This document shows, in pieces, positions 37,075 to 46,153 of a DNA stretch of 64,000 nt. The notes under the pieces are model-generated. The model saw nothing but the letters and a program-made list of their open reading frames with translations, did no database searches and was not told where the DNA came from. The position numbers were made by a program, and so were the translations under genes. Position 1 is the first letter of the stretch. Every line of letters starts with the position of its first letter. The DNA comes from Bacillota bacterium (lineage in GTDB: Bacteria; Bacillota; UBA4882; UBA8346): the NCBI GenBank assembly GCA_029776205.1, contig JAKOTQ010000001.1, positions 32,196 through 96,195 of the forward strand, in the 5' to 3' direction.

Positions 37075-38133
37075 TTAGGATGATATCCCAATCCGGCCAG
37101 AGTTTCTACCTTCACTAACAACACTTTCAGAAGGCAGAATAAATTCGGCATCCAGACTGATCCCCGGAAGATCCCGTTTTTCCCGAATCAGGGTCAACAA
37201 CATATTTCCGGCATACCGCCCCTGTTCGAAAGAGGGATTATTCAACGCCGGAAGCATCGGATAAAGTTTACGGGTTAACGGAAGGTTATCGCCGGCAACT
37301 ACCAGAAAGTCTCTGCCAACATTCATTCCCAGCTCCTCCGCAGCTCGGATCGCACCATAGGCCATAGGATCACTGGCACAAATCACAGCCGTCAGTTCCG
37401 GCTCCCGTTTCCGGATTTTCCGGAGAGCTTGATATCCCCCTTCAAAGGTGTAATCCCCCGTATCAATCAAAACTTGATCAACTGGAATACCGGCCTCCTC
37501 CAACGCCGCGGCATATCCGTTCACCAATGAATCTTCAGTGCAACAGTAATTGAAGAAAGCGGCCGGTTTATTGATCAGCCCGATCCGTCGATGGCCTTGG
37601 GACAACAGATAGCGAGTCGCTTGATAAACGCCTGTTACCGCATTGATTCGTACATAATTGGTCTGTTGATCCTCCCGATAACGTTCCAATGTGACATATT
37701 TGAATTTTTTCTCGTCAAGCTCTTTGATAATCCGCTCAACCCCGGCTGTCGGATAGAGAATAACACCATCAACATTTTTATTCCGGACCAACCGCAGCAA
37801 TTCCGATAAAGCATCTTTTCGATTTACCGGAACAGAAATCAACAGGTCATAACCTGCCTGGGTTACCACATCATGAACACCCCGTAGTTGTTCCATCATA
37901 TTGGGGTCCTGAAAAACAAACTTCGATCCGTAAGGAACGACAAATCCGATAATATTCGAACGCTGCCGTTTCAAACTGGCGGCAATGGCGTTGGGATGAT
38001 AATCTAATTGCTTCATGGCCGCTAACACCCGGGCCCGGGTTTCTTCAGCAACCACCGGTTCTCCATTCAACACCCGGGATACCGTTTTCGGCGATACATC
38101 AGCTAGTTTTGCAACATCATAAATGGTCGACAT
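37075..38133 (-). CDS. LacI-family transcriptional regulator
   Basis: 352 residues. The helix-turn-helix is at residues 1-25 (TIYDVAKLADVSPKTVSRVLN), the hinge helix at about 48-58 (NAIAASLKRQRS), and a periplasmic-binding-protein-like effector domain follows. The ATG follows GAGGTGA. It most probably controls the adjacent GH94 and GH9 genes through the two TGACATCGATGWCA sites at 40944-40957 and 41068-41081; that link is inference from position and operator shape. A cello-oligosaccharide effector is likely. Confidence 0.92.
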   Translation of the reverse strand: MSTIYDVAKLADVSPKTVSRVLNGEPVVAEETRARVLAAMKQLDYHPNAIAASLKRQRSNIIGFVVPYGSKFVFQDPNMMEQLRGVHDVVTQAGYDLLISVPVNRKDALSELLRLVRNKNVDGVILYPTAGVERIIKELDEKKFKYVTLERYREDQQTNYVRINAVTGVYQATRYLLSQGHRRIGLINKPAAFFNYCCTEDSLVNGYAAALEEAGIPVDQVLIDTGDYTFEGGYQALRKIRKREPELTAVICASDPMAYGAIRAAEELGMNVGRDFLVVAGDNLPLTRKLYPMLPALNNPSFEQGRYAGNMLLTLIREKRDLPGISLDAEFILPSESVVSEGRNSGRIGISS

Positions 38134-38154
38134 CCCAAATCACCTCAATTTTTT

Positions 38155-38293
38155 AGGAATTAGGAGTCAGGAGACAGTAGCGATTTCGGGTATGAGCGCC
38201 ATGTAAAAAGTCATCATCACTTGCAAAAGATAACTTTCAACTATTGCTTTACCCCTAATCGACTACTGTCTCCTTCAAACCCCAGTTCCTCTA
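38155..38293. repeat. Intergenic degenerate inverted repeat, element C
   Basis: GGAGACAGTAGCGATT (38170-38185) pairs with AATCGACTACTGTCTCC (38257-38273) with one bulge, and weaker pairing extends outward. Its 13-mer AGGAGACAGTAGC (38169-38181) recurs exactly in element D (52764-52776). Confidence 0.6.
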
Positions 38294-38461
38294 GTCCCTT
38301 TTCCCTTGCACTTTTCCTTTAACTTTTAAAACCGGCCACTATTTCTATCTTCTATCTTCTATTTCTGTATCTATTTTTAACTACCGGCTACTGGATCCTG
38401 TTTTCCGCTAACTATCTACCGCCAAAATCCAACCTCGTCCCCAGCACCACGAGCCCTATAC
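38294..38461. other. Pyrimidine-rich intergenic tract
   Basis: A strand-biased C/T-rich stretch between element C and the GH94 stop, with short TATCTTC repeats (about 38345-38365). Part of it (TTTTCCCTT ... CTTTAA ... TTTTAAAAC) resembles the tail of element E near 62536-62560. No gene is visible. Confidence 0.4.
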
Positions 38462-40894
38462 CTATCTCCCTACCCAACAACAAACCTCAGCCACTGAGCC
38501 CGGCGGAAGGATCGGAAGTTTCTTCCCTTCGATTTCCTGGCCATTTAAAGTCAGTCGATAGGAACCGGTTTTCCGATTATCGATGACAATGTGATAGGTT
38601 GCACCTCTAAACTTTCGGGTAATCCGGATCCTTTCAAATTCAGCCGGAAGACACGGATCAACCCACAACCCGTCATAATCGGGGCGAATCCCTAAAATAT
38701 ACTGAGTCACAGCCACATAGTTCCAAGCCGCCGTCCCGGTAAGCCAGGAGTTTTTGGCTTCTCCATGGCGTTTGGCATCACTTCCGGCGATCATCTGCGA
38801 ATAGACATAAGGTTCCATGCGATGCAAATCACTGATCTCCTCGCGATAAGCCGGAGCAATTTTCCGATAATACGTAAAGGCTTTTTCTGGTCGGTTAACC
38901 ATGGTTTCGGCAATAACGACCCAAGGATTGTTATGACAGAAAATTCCGGCATTTTCTTTATATCCCGGCGGATAAGAGGTGATTTCACCCAATTCCTTAT
39001 AATAGCGGGTATATGCCGGATAAACCAACCGGATACCATGGGCTGTATCCAGATACCGGGCAACGGAATCCAAAGCTTTCACCGCCATCCCGTTATCCAG
39101 GCCGATACCGGCCATAACGCACATTCCTTGAGGCTCAATGAAAATACGGCCTTCCTCGTTCTCTGGGCTGCCAACTTTCCGACCGCTGTCATCATACGCC
39201 CGCAAGAACCACTCGCCCTCAAATCCGTGATTCTCTACAGCCGTTTTCATTCGGGCAACTGCCTTTTCAACCTCCGCTGCTTCTTCATCCAAACCAAGTC
39301 GACGGCACAGTTCAGCATATTCCGTGCCATAAAGCACAAACATACCTCCGATAAACACCGATTCAGCTGTTTTTCCGTCCTTGTTAGTACACGTTTGGAA
39401 GGATTCATCCGGCGTTTCCGAATAGCAATTAAGATTCAAACAATCATTCCAATCAGCCCGGCCGATCAAAGGCAAACCATGAGGTCCTAGATTGTTTTGA
39501 ATGTAGGAGACAGATGCCCGTAAATGATCCATCAAGGTCACATTTCCAGAATCGGTTCGATCGCTAAAAGGCACCTTTTCATTTAAAATGTCCAGATCGC
39601 CGGTTTCTTTGATATAGGCTGCCACCGAATATATCATCCACAACGGATCGTCATTAAATCCATCGCCAATATCGGAATTTCCCCGCTTGGTCAAGGGTTG
39701 ATACTGGTGATAAGCGCTGCCGTCAGACTTTTGGGTAGCTGCCAAATCCAAAATTCGTTCCCGAGCCCGTTCCGGCAGCATTCCGACATACCCGGCCACA
39801 TCCTGGTTGGAATCCCGGAAACCGATTCCCCGGCCGATACCGGATTCAAAATAAGACGCACTACGAGACAGATTGAGTGTAACAATACATTGATATGGAT
39901 TCCAAATATTCACCATCCGTTGCAATTTCTCATCCGCACATTCCACCGTATACACCGAAAGCAACTCCCGCCAGTTGGCCCGGAGTTCCTCAAAGGCCGT
40001 TTCAACTGCAGCCGGAGTCTGGTACTTCGCGATAAGCTCATACGCTTTACTTTTATTGATTATTCCCGGTGCCGCCCATTTTTGATCAACCGGGTTTTCC
40101 ACGTAACCCAGAACAAAAATAAATTCCTGGACCCCATCAACCGCCAAATTCACCTCTAAACAATGGGAAGCTATCGGCGACCAACCGTCAGCCAATGAAT
40201 TGCCCGGTTCACCTGCAACCACAACCCGGGGGCGGCTAGGCCCGTTATACAAACCGATAAACGTTTCACGATCCGTATCAAAACCGGCGATCGGATGATT
40301 GACGCTATAAAAGGAAAAATGATTGCGACGTTCCCGATATTCGGTTTTATGATAGATGACGCTCCCTTCAACTTCTACTTCGCCGGTACTCAGGTTTCGT
40401 TGGAAATTGGTCATGTCATCGTAAGCGTTCCACAAACAAAATTCGATCATCGAGAAAAGCTTAATCCGGCGTTCCCGGCCGCTCAGATTTTTGACCCGCA
40501 CCCGGTGAATTTCACAATTGTCGTTCCAGGGCACAAAATATAAAACTTCCGCCTCAATTCCATCCTTTACGCCTGTGATCCGGGTATAGCCCATCCCATG
40601 ACGGCATTCATACCGATCCAGCTCCGCTTGAACCGGCTGCCAGCTTGGCGACCAAATCCCATTCTCATCCCGAATATAGAAATAGCGGCCACCGGTATCC
40701 GTTGGAATATTATTGTATCGGTACCGTGTCACCCGGCGCAACCGAGCATCTTTGTAGAAGCAATACCCTCCGCCGGTATTCGAGATCAAACCGAAAAAAT
40801 CTTTGGATCCCAAATAATTGATCCATGGCCAGGGAGTTCGGGGTTGAGTAATCACATACTCTCGAAGCTCATCATCAAAATAACCATATTTCAC
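38462..40894 (-). CDS. Cellobiose phosphorylase, glycoside hydrolase family 94
   Basis: 810 residues from GTG at 40894 ([16 protein letters not shown]), eight bases after GGAGG; the ATG at 40900 is only two bases from that site, and homologues also begin M-K/R-Y/F-G-x-F-D-D. The N-terminal sugar-binding beta-sandwich, helical linker and (alpha/alpha)6 barrel are complete, with the catalytic Asp in [10 protein letters not shown] (about residue 483). It splits cellobiose or cellodextrin with phosphate to glucose 1-phosphate. There is no signal peptide, so it works in the cytoplasm. The length is close to the Clostridium thermocellum enzyme, but chitobiose specificity cannot be excluded. Confidence 0.92.
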   Translation of the reverse strand: MKYGYFDDELREYVITQPRTPWPWINYLGSKDFFGLISNTGGGYCFYKDARLRRVTRYRYNNIPTDTGGRYFYIRDENGIWSPSWQPVQAELDRYECRHGMGYTRITGVKDGIEAEVLYFVPWNDNCEIHRVRVKNLSGRERRIKLFSMIEFCLWNAYDDMTNFQRNLSTGEVEVEGSVIYHKTEYRERRNHFSFYSVNHPIAGFDTDRETFIGLYNGPSRPRVVVAGEPGNSLADGWSPIASHCLEVNLAVDGVQEFIFVLGYVENPVDQKWAAPGIINKSKAYELIAKYQTPAAVETAFEELRANWRELLSVYTVECADEKLQRMVNIWNPYQCIVTLNLSRSASYFESGIGRGIGFRDSNQDVAGYVGMLPERARERILDLAATQKSDGSAYHQYQPLTKRGNSDIGDGFNDDPLWMIYSVAAYIKETGDLDILNEKVPFSDRTDSGNVTLMDHLRASVSYIQNNLGPHGLPLIGRADWNDCLNLNCYSETPDESFQTCTNKDGKTAESVFIGGMFVLYGTEYAELCRRLGLDEEAAEVEKAVARMKTAVENHGFEGEWFLRAYDDSGRKVGSPENEEGRIFIEPQGMCVMAGIGLDNGMAVKALDSVARYLDTAHGIRLVYPAYTRYYKELGEITSYPPGYKENAGIFCHNNPWVVIAETMVNRPEKAFTYYRKIAPAYREEISDLHRMEPYVYSQMIAGSDAKRHGEAKNSWLTGTAAWNYVAVTQYILGIRPDYDGLWVDPCLPAEFERIRITRKFRGATYHIVIDNRKTGSYRLTLNGQEIEGKKLPILPPGSVAEVCCWVGR

Positions 40895-40943
40895 CGTCAT
40901 CGCCTCCAAAAAACTTTATTTTTCAACGATGCTGTTTCATGGT

Positions 40944-40957
40944 TGTCATCGATGTCA
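40944..40957. promoter_or_regulatory. LacI-type operator 1
   Basis: TGTCATCGATGTCA is near-palindromic with a central CG, the usual form for LacI-family sites. It is the exact reverse complement of operator 2 and overlaps the GH94 promoter start site. Confidence 0.75.
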
Positions 40958-40985
40958 GTATATCTTATGATTTCGCCCTTGTCAA
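40957..40985 (-). promoter_or_regulatory. Promoter of the cellobiose phosphorylase gene
   Basis: On the minus strand a perfect TTGACA (plus 40980-40985), 17 bases, then TATACT (plus 40957-40962). The LacI-type operator begins at the last base of the -10, so a bound repressor would cover the start point. Confidence 0.8.
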
Positions 40986-41006
40986 TCGAACTCCAATTTG
41001 ATTTGT

Positions 41007-41026
41007 AATTATTTGATCAAATAATT
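41007..41026. promoter_or_regulatory. Perfect 20-base palindrome between divergent genes
   Basis: AATTATTTGATCAAATAATT reads the same on both strands over all 20 bases. It is midway between the two LacI-type operators and upstream of both genes, so it may bind a second regulator. The TTTGATCAAA core resembles no operator that I can name with confidence. Confidence 0.5.
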
Positions 41027-41067
41027 TTGTAAAAAGAAGGAATATTGATACTTAATCCCGAATATTT

Positions 41068-41081
41068 TGACATCGATGACA
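41068..41081. promoter_or_regulatory. LacI-type operator 2
   Basis: TGACATCGATGACA lies 10 bases before the GGGAGG ribosome site of the GH9 gene. It matches operator 1 exactly in inverse orientation. A -10 box for the GH9 gene is not clear by eye. Confidence 0.75.
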
Positions 41082-41103
41082 GTTATACCGGGAGGTAATC
41101 AAA

Positions 41104-42699
41104 GTGAATAACCATCCTACGGAAAACCATGTCTTTATCAATCAATTAGGGTATTTGCCTACCCAACGCAAAATCGTTATATCCGATCTTCCATCTCACT
41201 CCTTTGAGGTCATTAAAACATCCAGTGGAGAAACGGTTTACTCCGGCCTGATGACTCCGGCTCAAGATGCCACGTCCAACCAAACCGTTTGGCAAGGTGA
41301 TTTCTCCGCATTGACATCAGAAGGCACTTATCTGATCCGCATCGATCAAAATCGTTGGTCCTTCCCGTTTCCCATTGATACTCATATTTATCACCACTTA
41401 TTTGAGCTGTCGACCAGGTTTTATTATTTGCAACGCTGCGGCGTCTCAGTAAATGACAAAAATCATGGTTTATTTCATCCTGCCTGCCATGTGAAGGACG
41501 GATTTTTACCGGTGTCAAATACTCCGATTCACTCAACGGGCGGTTGGCATGACGCCGGAGACTATGGAAAGTACGCCTCCACTACCACGATAACTGTAGC
41601 TTTAATGCTAACTCTTTACGAATTATGGCCAAAACGTTTCTACGACGGTCAATTGCACATACCGGAAAGTGGGAACGGCCGACCTGATCTTTTGGACGAA
41701 GCTTTGGTCGGATTGGAATGGCTTCTTACCTTACAACGGCCGGACGGAGGAATCTACCGAAAACTAGCCGGAGCCCAATGGCCTGATATAAATACGCTCC
41801 CGGAAGCCGATACCCAAGACCGTTACTTATTTGGAACTTCCACGGCTGATACCGCCAAATTTGCCGCCACCATGAGCATTGCCGCCCGCGTCTGGCAAAC
41901 CATTGATCCGGCTTTGGCCCAAACCTTTTCCAAGGCAGCCATGAATGCCTGGGAATTTCTGAACCAACACCAGGATAGTTTATGGGAAAAAAGCGATCAG
42001 GATGAGAAAGGTTCCGGACCGTACTATTATGCCGATGATACCGTTGATCGGATTTGGGCCGCCCTGGAGATGGCAATTCTCACCCAAACTCCCCTTGACG
42101 AGTCAACCTTAAATAAGATCACCCAACATCAACCAGCATCCATTGGATGGGAAGATCCATCACTCCTTGGGTATTTCCATTACGCCAAATGGGACTCCTC
42201 GGAAAACGCCCTAAAGCAAGTTGCCATCAATAAAATAACCGCCCTGGCCGATCAATTAGCAAACTTTTCTCGGCAAAGCGGTTATGGATATACATTGCAT
42301 TTTAAAGATTTTATATGGGCATCCAATAAAGAGGGGTTGTCCCGGGGGATTACCCTGATTCTAGCTGATCATCTCGTTTCAAATCCGGAATATCGCCAAA
42401 TCGCCGAATCCCAGCTCCATTTTGTCCTGGGGTTAAATCCCCTCTCTAAATCATTTGTGACCTGCATCGGTTCCAATCCAGTTCAACATCCGCACCACCG
42501 CTGGGTTGTATCCGGCGGCCGGATGGTTCCGGGAATGTTGGTGGGCGGACCCAACAACAACGCAGACTCCAAGATCGAGCCTGCCCACAAAGGCCCATGG
42601 AGTTATGTAGATCAAACCGAATCCTACTCTTCCAACGAACCGGCCATCGATTATAATGCCGCCCTAATGTTCATGTCCGGATTCATGTTAGGAGATTAG
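41104..42699 (+). CDS. Glycoside hydrolase family 9 (cytoplasmic cellodextrinase/endoglucanase type)
   Basis: 531 residues. Start GTG at 41104 is eight bases after GGGAGG. An N-terminal Ig-like domain (about residues 8-92; INQLGYLPTQRKIV) precedes the (alpha/alpha)6 barrel. The nucleophile-activating Asp pair is in GGWHDAGDYGKY (D150, D153), and the acid Glu is E512 in SYSSNEPAIDYNA. No signal peptide, dockerin or carbohydrate-binding module is present, so it probably hydrolyses imported cello-oligosaccharides and feeds the GH94 phosphorylase. The 3' end overlaps disA by four bases in convergent orientation. Confidence 0.92.
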   Translation: MNNHPTENHVFINQLGYLPTQRKIVISDLPSHSFEVIKTSSGETVYSGLMTPAQDATSNQTVWQGDFSALTSEGTYLIRIDQNRWSFPFPIDTHIYHHLFELSTRFYYLQRCGVSVNDKNHGLFHPACHVKDGFLPVSNTPIHSTGGWHDAGDYGKYASTTTITVALMLTLYELWPKRFYDGQLHIPESGNGRPDLLDEALVGLEWLLTLQRPDGGIYRKLAGAQWPDINTLPEADTQDRYLFGTSTADTAKFAATMSIAARVWQTIDPALAQTFSKAAMNAWEFLNQHQDSLWEKSDQDEKGSGPYYYADDTVDRIWAALEMAILTQTPLDESTLNKITQHQPASIGWEDPSLLGYFHYAKWDSSENALKQVAINKITALADQLANFSRQSGYGYTLHFKDFIWASNKEGLSRGITLILADHLVSNPEYRQIAESQLHFVLGLNPLSKSFVTCIGSNPVQHPHHRWVVSGGRMVPGMLVGGPNNNADSKIEPAHKGPWSYVDQTESYSSNEPAIDYNAALMFMSGFMLGD

Positions 42700-43766
42700 A
42701 AATGCCTGTCTAATAAAACCTGCTCCCGCAAACGGCGAAGACCTTCCTTGATGGCTCGGGCCCGAACTTCCCCAATGCCGTCCACATCATCCAGCTCCTC
42801 CGTAGTGGCACTTAGGATCACCTGCAACTCCTTGAAGGTTTTGACCAGGTTCTCGACCACCGGGAAGGGCAGCCGCGGGATTTTTCGAAGAATCCGGAAT
42901 CCGCGGGGTGTCACCGATTGATCCATGCTCACGCCCGGATAACCTAAGGCTTTTCCAAGCAAATTGAAGTCGAGAAGCTCATCATCGTTCCAGGTGGCAA
43001 TCTCCTTTCGGATCTGTTCCACCGAAATACCTTCGCCTTGTATATAGTCGCGGTAGACCATATTTCCTTCGATGTCTACATCGACAATGAGTTCTTCCAG
43101 TTGCATACTGACCAGCCGGCCTTCACTGCCCAATTCGACAATATATTGCTGAATTTCATTTTCAATCCGGCTGACCATCTCTGCACGCTGGATCACGGTA
43201 CAAACATCTGCCAAGGTAACCAAATCTTCAAACTCCAAAGCAGACAGATTGAGTAATGCCTGCTCCAAAACGCTCTTATATTTTTGAAGAGTTTGCAGAG
43301 CCTGATTAGCTTTGGCTAGGATCGTCCCGATCTCCCGCATAACAAACCGCTGATTTCCCTTATAAAGCGTAATCACGTTCCGCCGTTGGGAAATAGCGAT
43401 AACCAATTCCCCGGTTTGAATGGCCAGGCGTTGGGCGGTACGATGTCGCGTCCCCGTTTCCGTCGTCGGAATCAAATGATCCGGCGTCAAATGGGCGTTG
43501 GCAATCAGGATTTTCTTTGCATCGGATGATAATATCAGGGCTCCGTCCATCTTCGCCAATTCGTACAACATCGAAGGCGCCAAATCGCAGTTAATCCTGA
43601 AACCTCCGTCAACCAACTTGATGACGGACTCAGCATCGGACACTACGATCAAAGCTCCGGTCCTTGCCCGAAGAATATTCTCCAATCCTTCATAGAGCAT
43701 CGTCCCGGGAGCCACCATCTTAATTACTTTATAAAAATCATCACGGCACGGTTCTTCTTGAGCCAT
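42696..43766 (-). CDS. disA: DisA, diadenylate cyclase and DNA-scanning protein
   Basis: 356 residues from ATG at 43766 (MAQEEPCRDDFYK), after GGGGGAGC; the frame back to 43820 would overlap radA. The DAC domain has DGA at 74-76 and RHR at 107-109, the c-di-AMP synthase signature. A helical linker and a C-terminal helix-hairpin-helix domain (DVDGIGEVRARAI, about residue 325) bind branched DNA. It follows radA as is usual in Firmicutes. DisA reports DNA integrity before sporulation in Bacillus. Confidence 0.96.
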   Translation of the reverse strand: MAQEEPCRDDFYKVIKMVAPGTMLYEGLENILRARTGALIVVSDAESVIKLVDGGFRINCDLAPSMLYELAKMDGALILSSDAKKILIANAHLTPDHLIPTTETGTRHRTAQRLAIQTGELVIAISQRRNVITLYKGNQRFVMREIGTILAKANQALQTLQKYKSVLEQALLNLSALEFEDLVTLADVCTVIQRAEMVSRIENEIQQYIVELGSEGRLVSMQLEELIVDVDIEGNMVYRDYIQGEGISVEQIRKEIATWNDDELLDFNLLGKALGYPGVSMDQSVTPRGFRILRKIPRLPFPVVENLVKTFKELQVILSATTEELDDVDGIGEVRARAIKEGLRRLREQVLLDRHF

Positions 43767-43788
43767 TGAGCTCCCCCTTACATGATTT

Positions 43789-45162
43789 TTATTCGCGAAT
43801 AGCAGGTAATATCCGGGCAAAACCCCCGATATGCTCTAACCCAAATAAATTAATACCAAGATCGGAAGGCACTTTTGATAGACCCCGTTTCGCAATCACA
43901 CAGTCTTTAAAACCCAAACGTTTTCCTTCATTCAACAACCGGACCAAATCCGGCGTAGGCCGGACTTCACCGGATAAAGCCAGTTCGCCGATGAAAAATA
44001 AACCTTGCGCAAAGGTAATACCGCGTATCGACGAAAAGATAGCAGCAGCAATCCCCAAATCCAGTGCTGGATCATCGGACTCAATTCCTCCGCCGGTGGA
44101 AACGAAGATATTTTTATTACCAAGACGCTCACCCATCCACCGCTGCATCACCGCAGTAACCAGCAGCAAACGGTTGCGATCGACACCCACTGCGATATGA
44201 CGTGGAGGAATCCCTTCTGCTGTCTCCGTAACCAACGCCTGAATCTCCGTGAAGATAGGACGGGTTCCCCGAGCTGAGGCGACAATCACCGAACCCGGCA
44301 TGGGATTATTTCTGTTTCCCAAAAGATATTCAGAAGGATTACGAACTTCCTCAAAACCGGAATCGGTCATTTCAAACAAAGCCACTTCATTGGTAGAACC
44401 GAACCGGTTTTTAACCGCTCGTCCAACCCTCAGATTTTGATTGCGATTTCCTTCCAAATAAACGACAGTATCCACCAAATGTTCCAAAACCCGAGGCCCA
44501 GCCAATTGAGAGTCCTTGGTCACCTGGCCGATCAGCATGATGGGAATCCCCATCTGTTTCGCAATCCGAATTAGAAATAACGTACATTCCTTAATCTGAG
44601 AAGGGGAACCCGGCGTAGAACGGACCGTACTTAAAAAGACCGATTGAATGGAGTCCAAAATAATAAACCGAGGTTGAAGACTCTGAATATGTTTTTGGAT
44701 GAGCTCCAGATTAGTCTCAGAAATAACATACAAATTATCGGGAAATTTCCCCAATCGGTCAGCACGAATCTTGGTCTGTTCCGCTGATTCTTCGCCGCTG
44801 ACGTATAACACTTTTCCCGCTTGACGGGCAATATTTCCGGCAACAATCAGACTCAAGGTACTTTTCCCGATACCGGGATCTCCCACCAACAACAGAACGG
44901 AGCCGTTAACGATGCCACCACCCAGCAATCGGTCCAATTCCTGTCCTCCGGTACTAATACGGGCTGAATCACCGGTTTTAATGTCATTTAAGGGCTGAGG
45001 CTGCTGGTGACTGCTTAAACTGCCCAGTTCCTCCAAACCATTTAAAGCATGTTCTTCCTGAAAAGTTCCCCATTCGTTACATGAAGGACACTTTCCCATC
45101 CATTTCGGTTCCTGGTGACCGCATTGTTCACAATAATAAACCACTTTCGGTTTACGACTCAT
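43789..45162 (-). CDS. radA: RadA/Sms DNA repair ATPase
   Basis: 457 residues. N-terminal C4 zinc finger (CEQCGHQEPKWMGKCPSC), Walker A GDPGIGKSTL near residue 92, the RadA-specific KNRFGS motif near residue 250, and a C-terminal Lon-like domain (from about residue 285). It drives branch migration during recombination. It is directly upstream of disA, separated by 22 bases. Confidence 0.97.
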   Translation of the reverse strand: MSRKPKVVYYCEQCGHQEPKWMGKCPSCNEWGTFQEEHALNGLEELGSLSSHQQPQPLNDIKTGDSARISTGGQELDRLLGGGIVNGSVLLLVGDPGIGKSTLSLIVAGNIARQAGKVLYVSGEESAEQTKIRADRLGKFPDNLYVISETNLELIQKHIQSLQPRFIILDSIQSVFLSTVRSTPGSPSQIKECTLFLIRIAKQMGIPIMLIGQVTKDSQLAGPRVLEHLVDTVVYLEGNRNQNLRVGRAVKNRFGSTNEVALFEMTDSGFEEVRNPSEYLLGNRNNPMPGSVIVASARGTRPIFTEIQALVTETAEGIPPRHIAVGVDRNRLLLVTAVMQRWMGERLGNKNIFVSTGGGIESDDPALDLGIAAAIFSSIRGITFAQGLFFIGELALSGEVRPTPDLVRLLNEGKRLGFKDCVIAKRGLSKVPSDLGINLFGLEHIGGFARILPAIRE

Positions 45163-45171
45163 TCTTTTCCC

Positions 45172-45820
45172 CTATTCCGTTTCATGCTTCTGGCGATAAT
45201 TGCGATAAAAACGGTATAAAGCGAAGACCCCCAAAGCAATTCCGCCTAAAATCCCCAGGATAAGCCAGAAATGGGATTCCCACAATTGCATAATTTTGTC
45301 CAATCGGCGACCCAAAAAACGGCCACCATAAATAAACATGGACGTTGAAAGCAGAATACTGACAGCCAAAGCCAGCATAGTCTGTCTCTTTTCCATATTG
45401 ACGATCCCTGCAGCCAATACCACACCGGAGCGTACCGCCGGAAGAAACCGGCTGGCCAGAATGATCAAAAAAACCGAATCGTTGAAAACCCCGTTCAATC
45501 TTCACAAAGGTTTTCGAATCCAACAATGCCGAAAAACGGGGGGAATGAAATAACTTTCGCTCCATTTTCGCTCCTAGATGATAAAGGAGAAACGAAGCAC
45601 AAAAAGTTCCTAAAGATGCAAAGATAATCATAAAAAGCGGATTCGAATTGGCTGCAACGGAAATCGATCCGCTGATAATCAACAACGTGTCTCCAGGTAG
45701 GGGTGGAAAAATCACTTCCAGAAAGCTATAGAGAAAAACGATCAATAGCAAATATTCGCTGTATTGAGCCAAAATTTCAGGCTCAGCCCAATGGGTAATA
45801 ATCTTTTGCAGTGTTTCCAT
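45172..45820 (-). pseudogene. DedA-family membrane protein gene split by a frameshift at a T7 run
   Basis: From ATG 45820 the frame gives a normal DedA N-terminal half (LEVIFPPLPGDTLLIISGS; KIERGFQRFG). It then leaves the family sequence at a run of seven T (A7 on the plus strand, 45467-45473). With six T the sequence would continue in frame as FLIILASRFLPAVRSGVV, the DedA core motif, through to the normal C-terminus at 45172. Without correction the first frame yields 212 residues with an unrelated tail ending at 45182. Either the gene is inactivated, the base count is a sequencing error, or slippage restores the frame. DedA proteins are flippases for undecaprenyl phosphate or other lipids. 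Confidence 0.8.
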
Positions 45821-45910
45821 CGATGCTCCTTGATGTTACTTATAGCTTCTCTATAATATATTACATGTTTTTACCATTTAAATAAAGATTTTTATGGTTA
45901 AAATGCTCTA

Positions 45911-45938
45911 AAATTAAAAATCGGCGGGTTACGCCGAT
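45911..45938 (-). terminator. Terminator of the 45-residue gene
   Basis: ATCGGCG (45920-45926) pairs with CGCCGAT (45932-45938). The minus strand continues TTTTTAATTT. It lies 10 bases after the small gene stop. Confidence 0.75.
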
Positions 45939-45947
45939 CATTAAAGC

Positions 45948-46085
45948 CTAATTTTTCGAGCTAAATGAATTGCACACCTTTCTCCCGTCTTTCCAGAGAT
46001 CGCACAATTCATAATGGCGGCACAATGGACACGGAAGGTTATACTCCGGCTGAGCGCCGGCGTACTCCAACACTTCTTCTTCCAA
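45948..46085 (-). CDS. Small four-cysteine protein, 45 residues
   Basis: TTG start at 46085, eight bases after GGAGG (plus 46094-46098), stop TAG at 45948-45950, terminator immediately behind. The protein is acidic at the N-terminus (EEEVLEYAG) and holds C19, C22, C28 and C38 (CPLCRHYELC then KVC), a spacing suitable for a zinc ribbon or small Fe-S site. I know no family for it. It lies alone between dedA and the small-multidrug-export-type gene. The strong translation signal and terminator are the main support. Confidence 0.65.
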   Translation of the reverse strand: MEEEVLEYAGAQPEYNLPCPLCRHYELCDLWKDGRKVCNSFSSKN

Positions 46086-46153
46086 CTCGTTTACCTCCCT
46101 GTTTTCATCATAGACTAGCAATAGTTTATTCCTAATTTTTATAAATTATGAGT

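Noticed and set aside
41045..41073. Sigma-A promoter of the GH9 gene (TTGATA, 17 bases, TGACAT)
   Set aside because: The -10 matches only three of six positions and is not convincing by eye.
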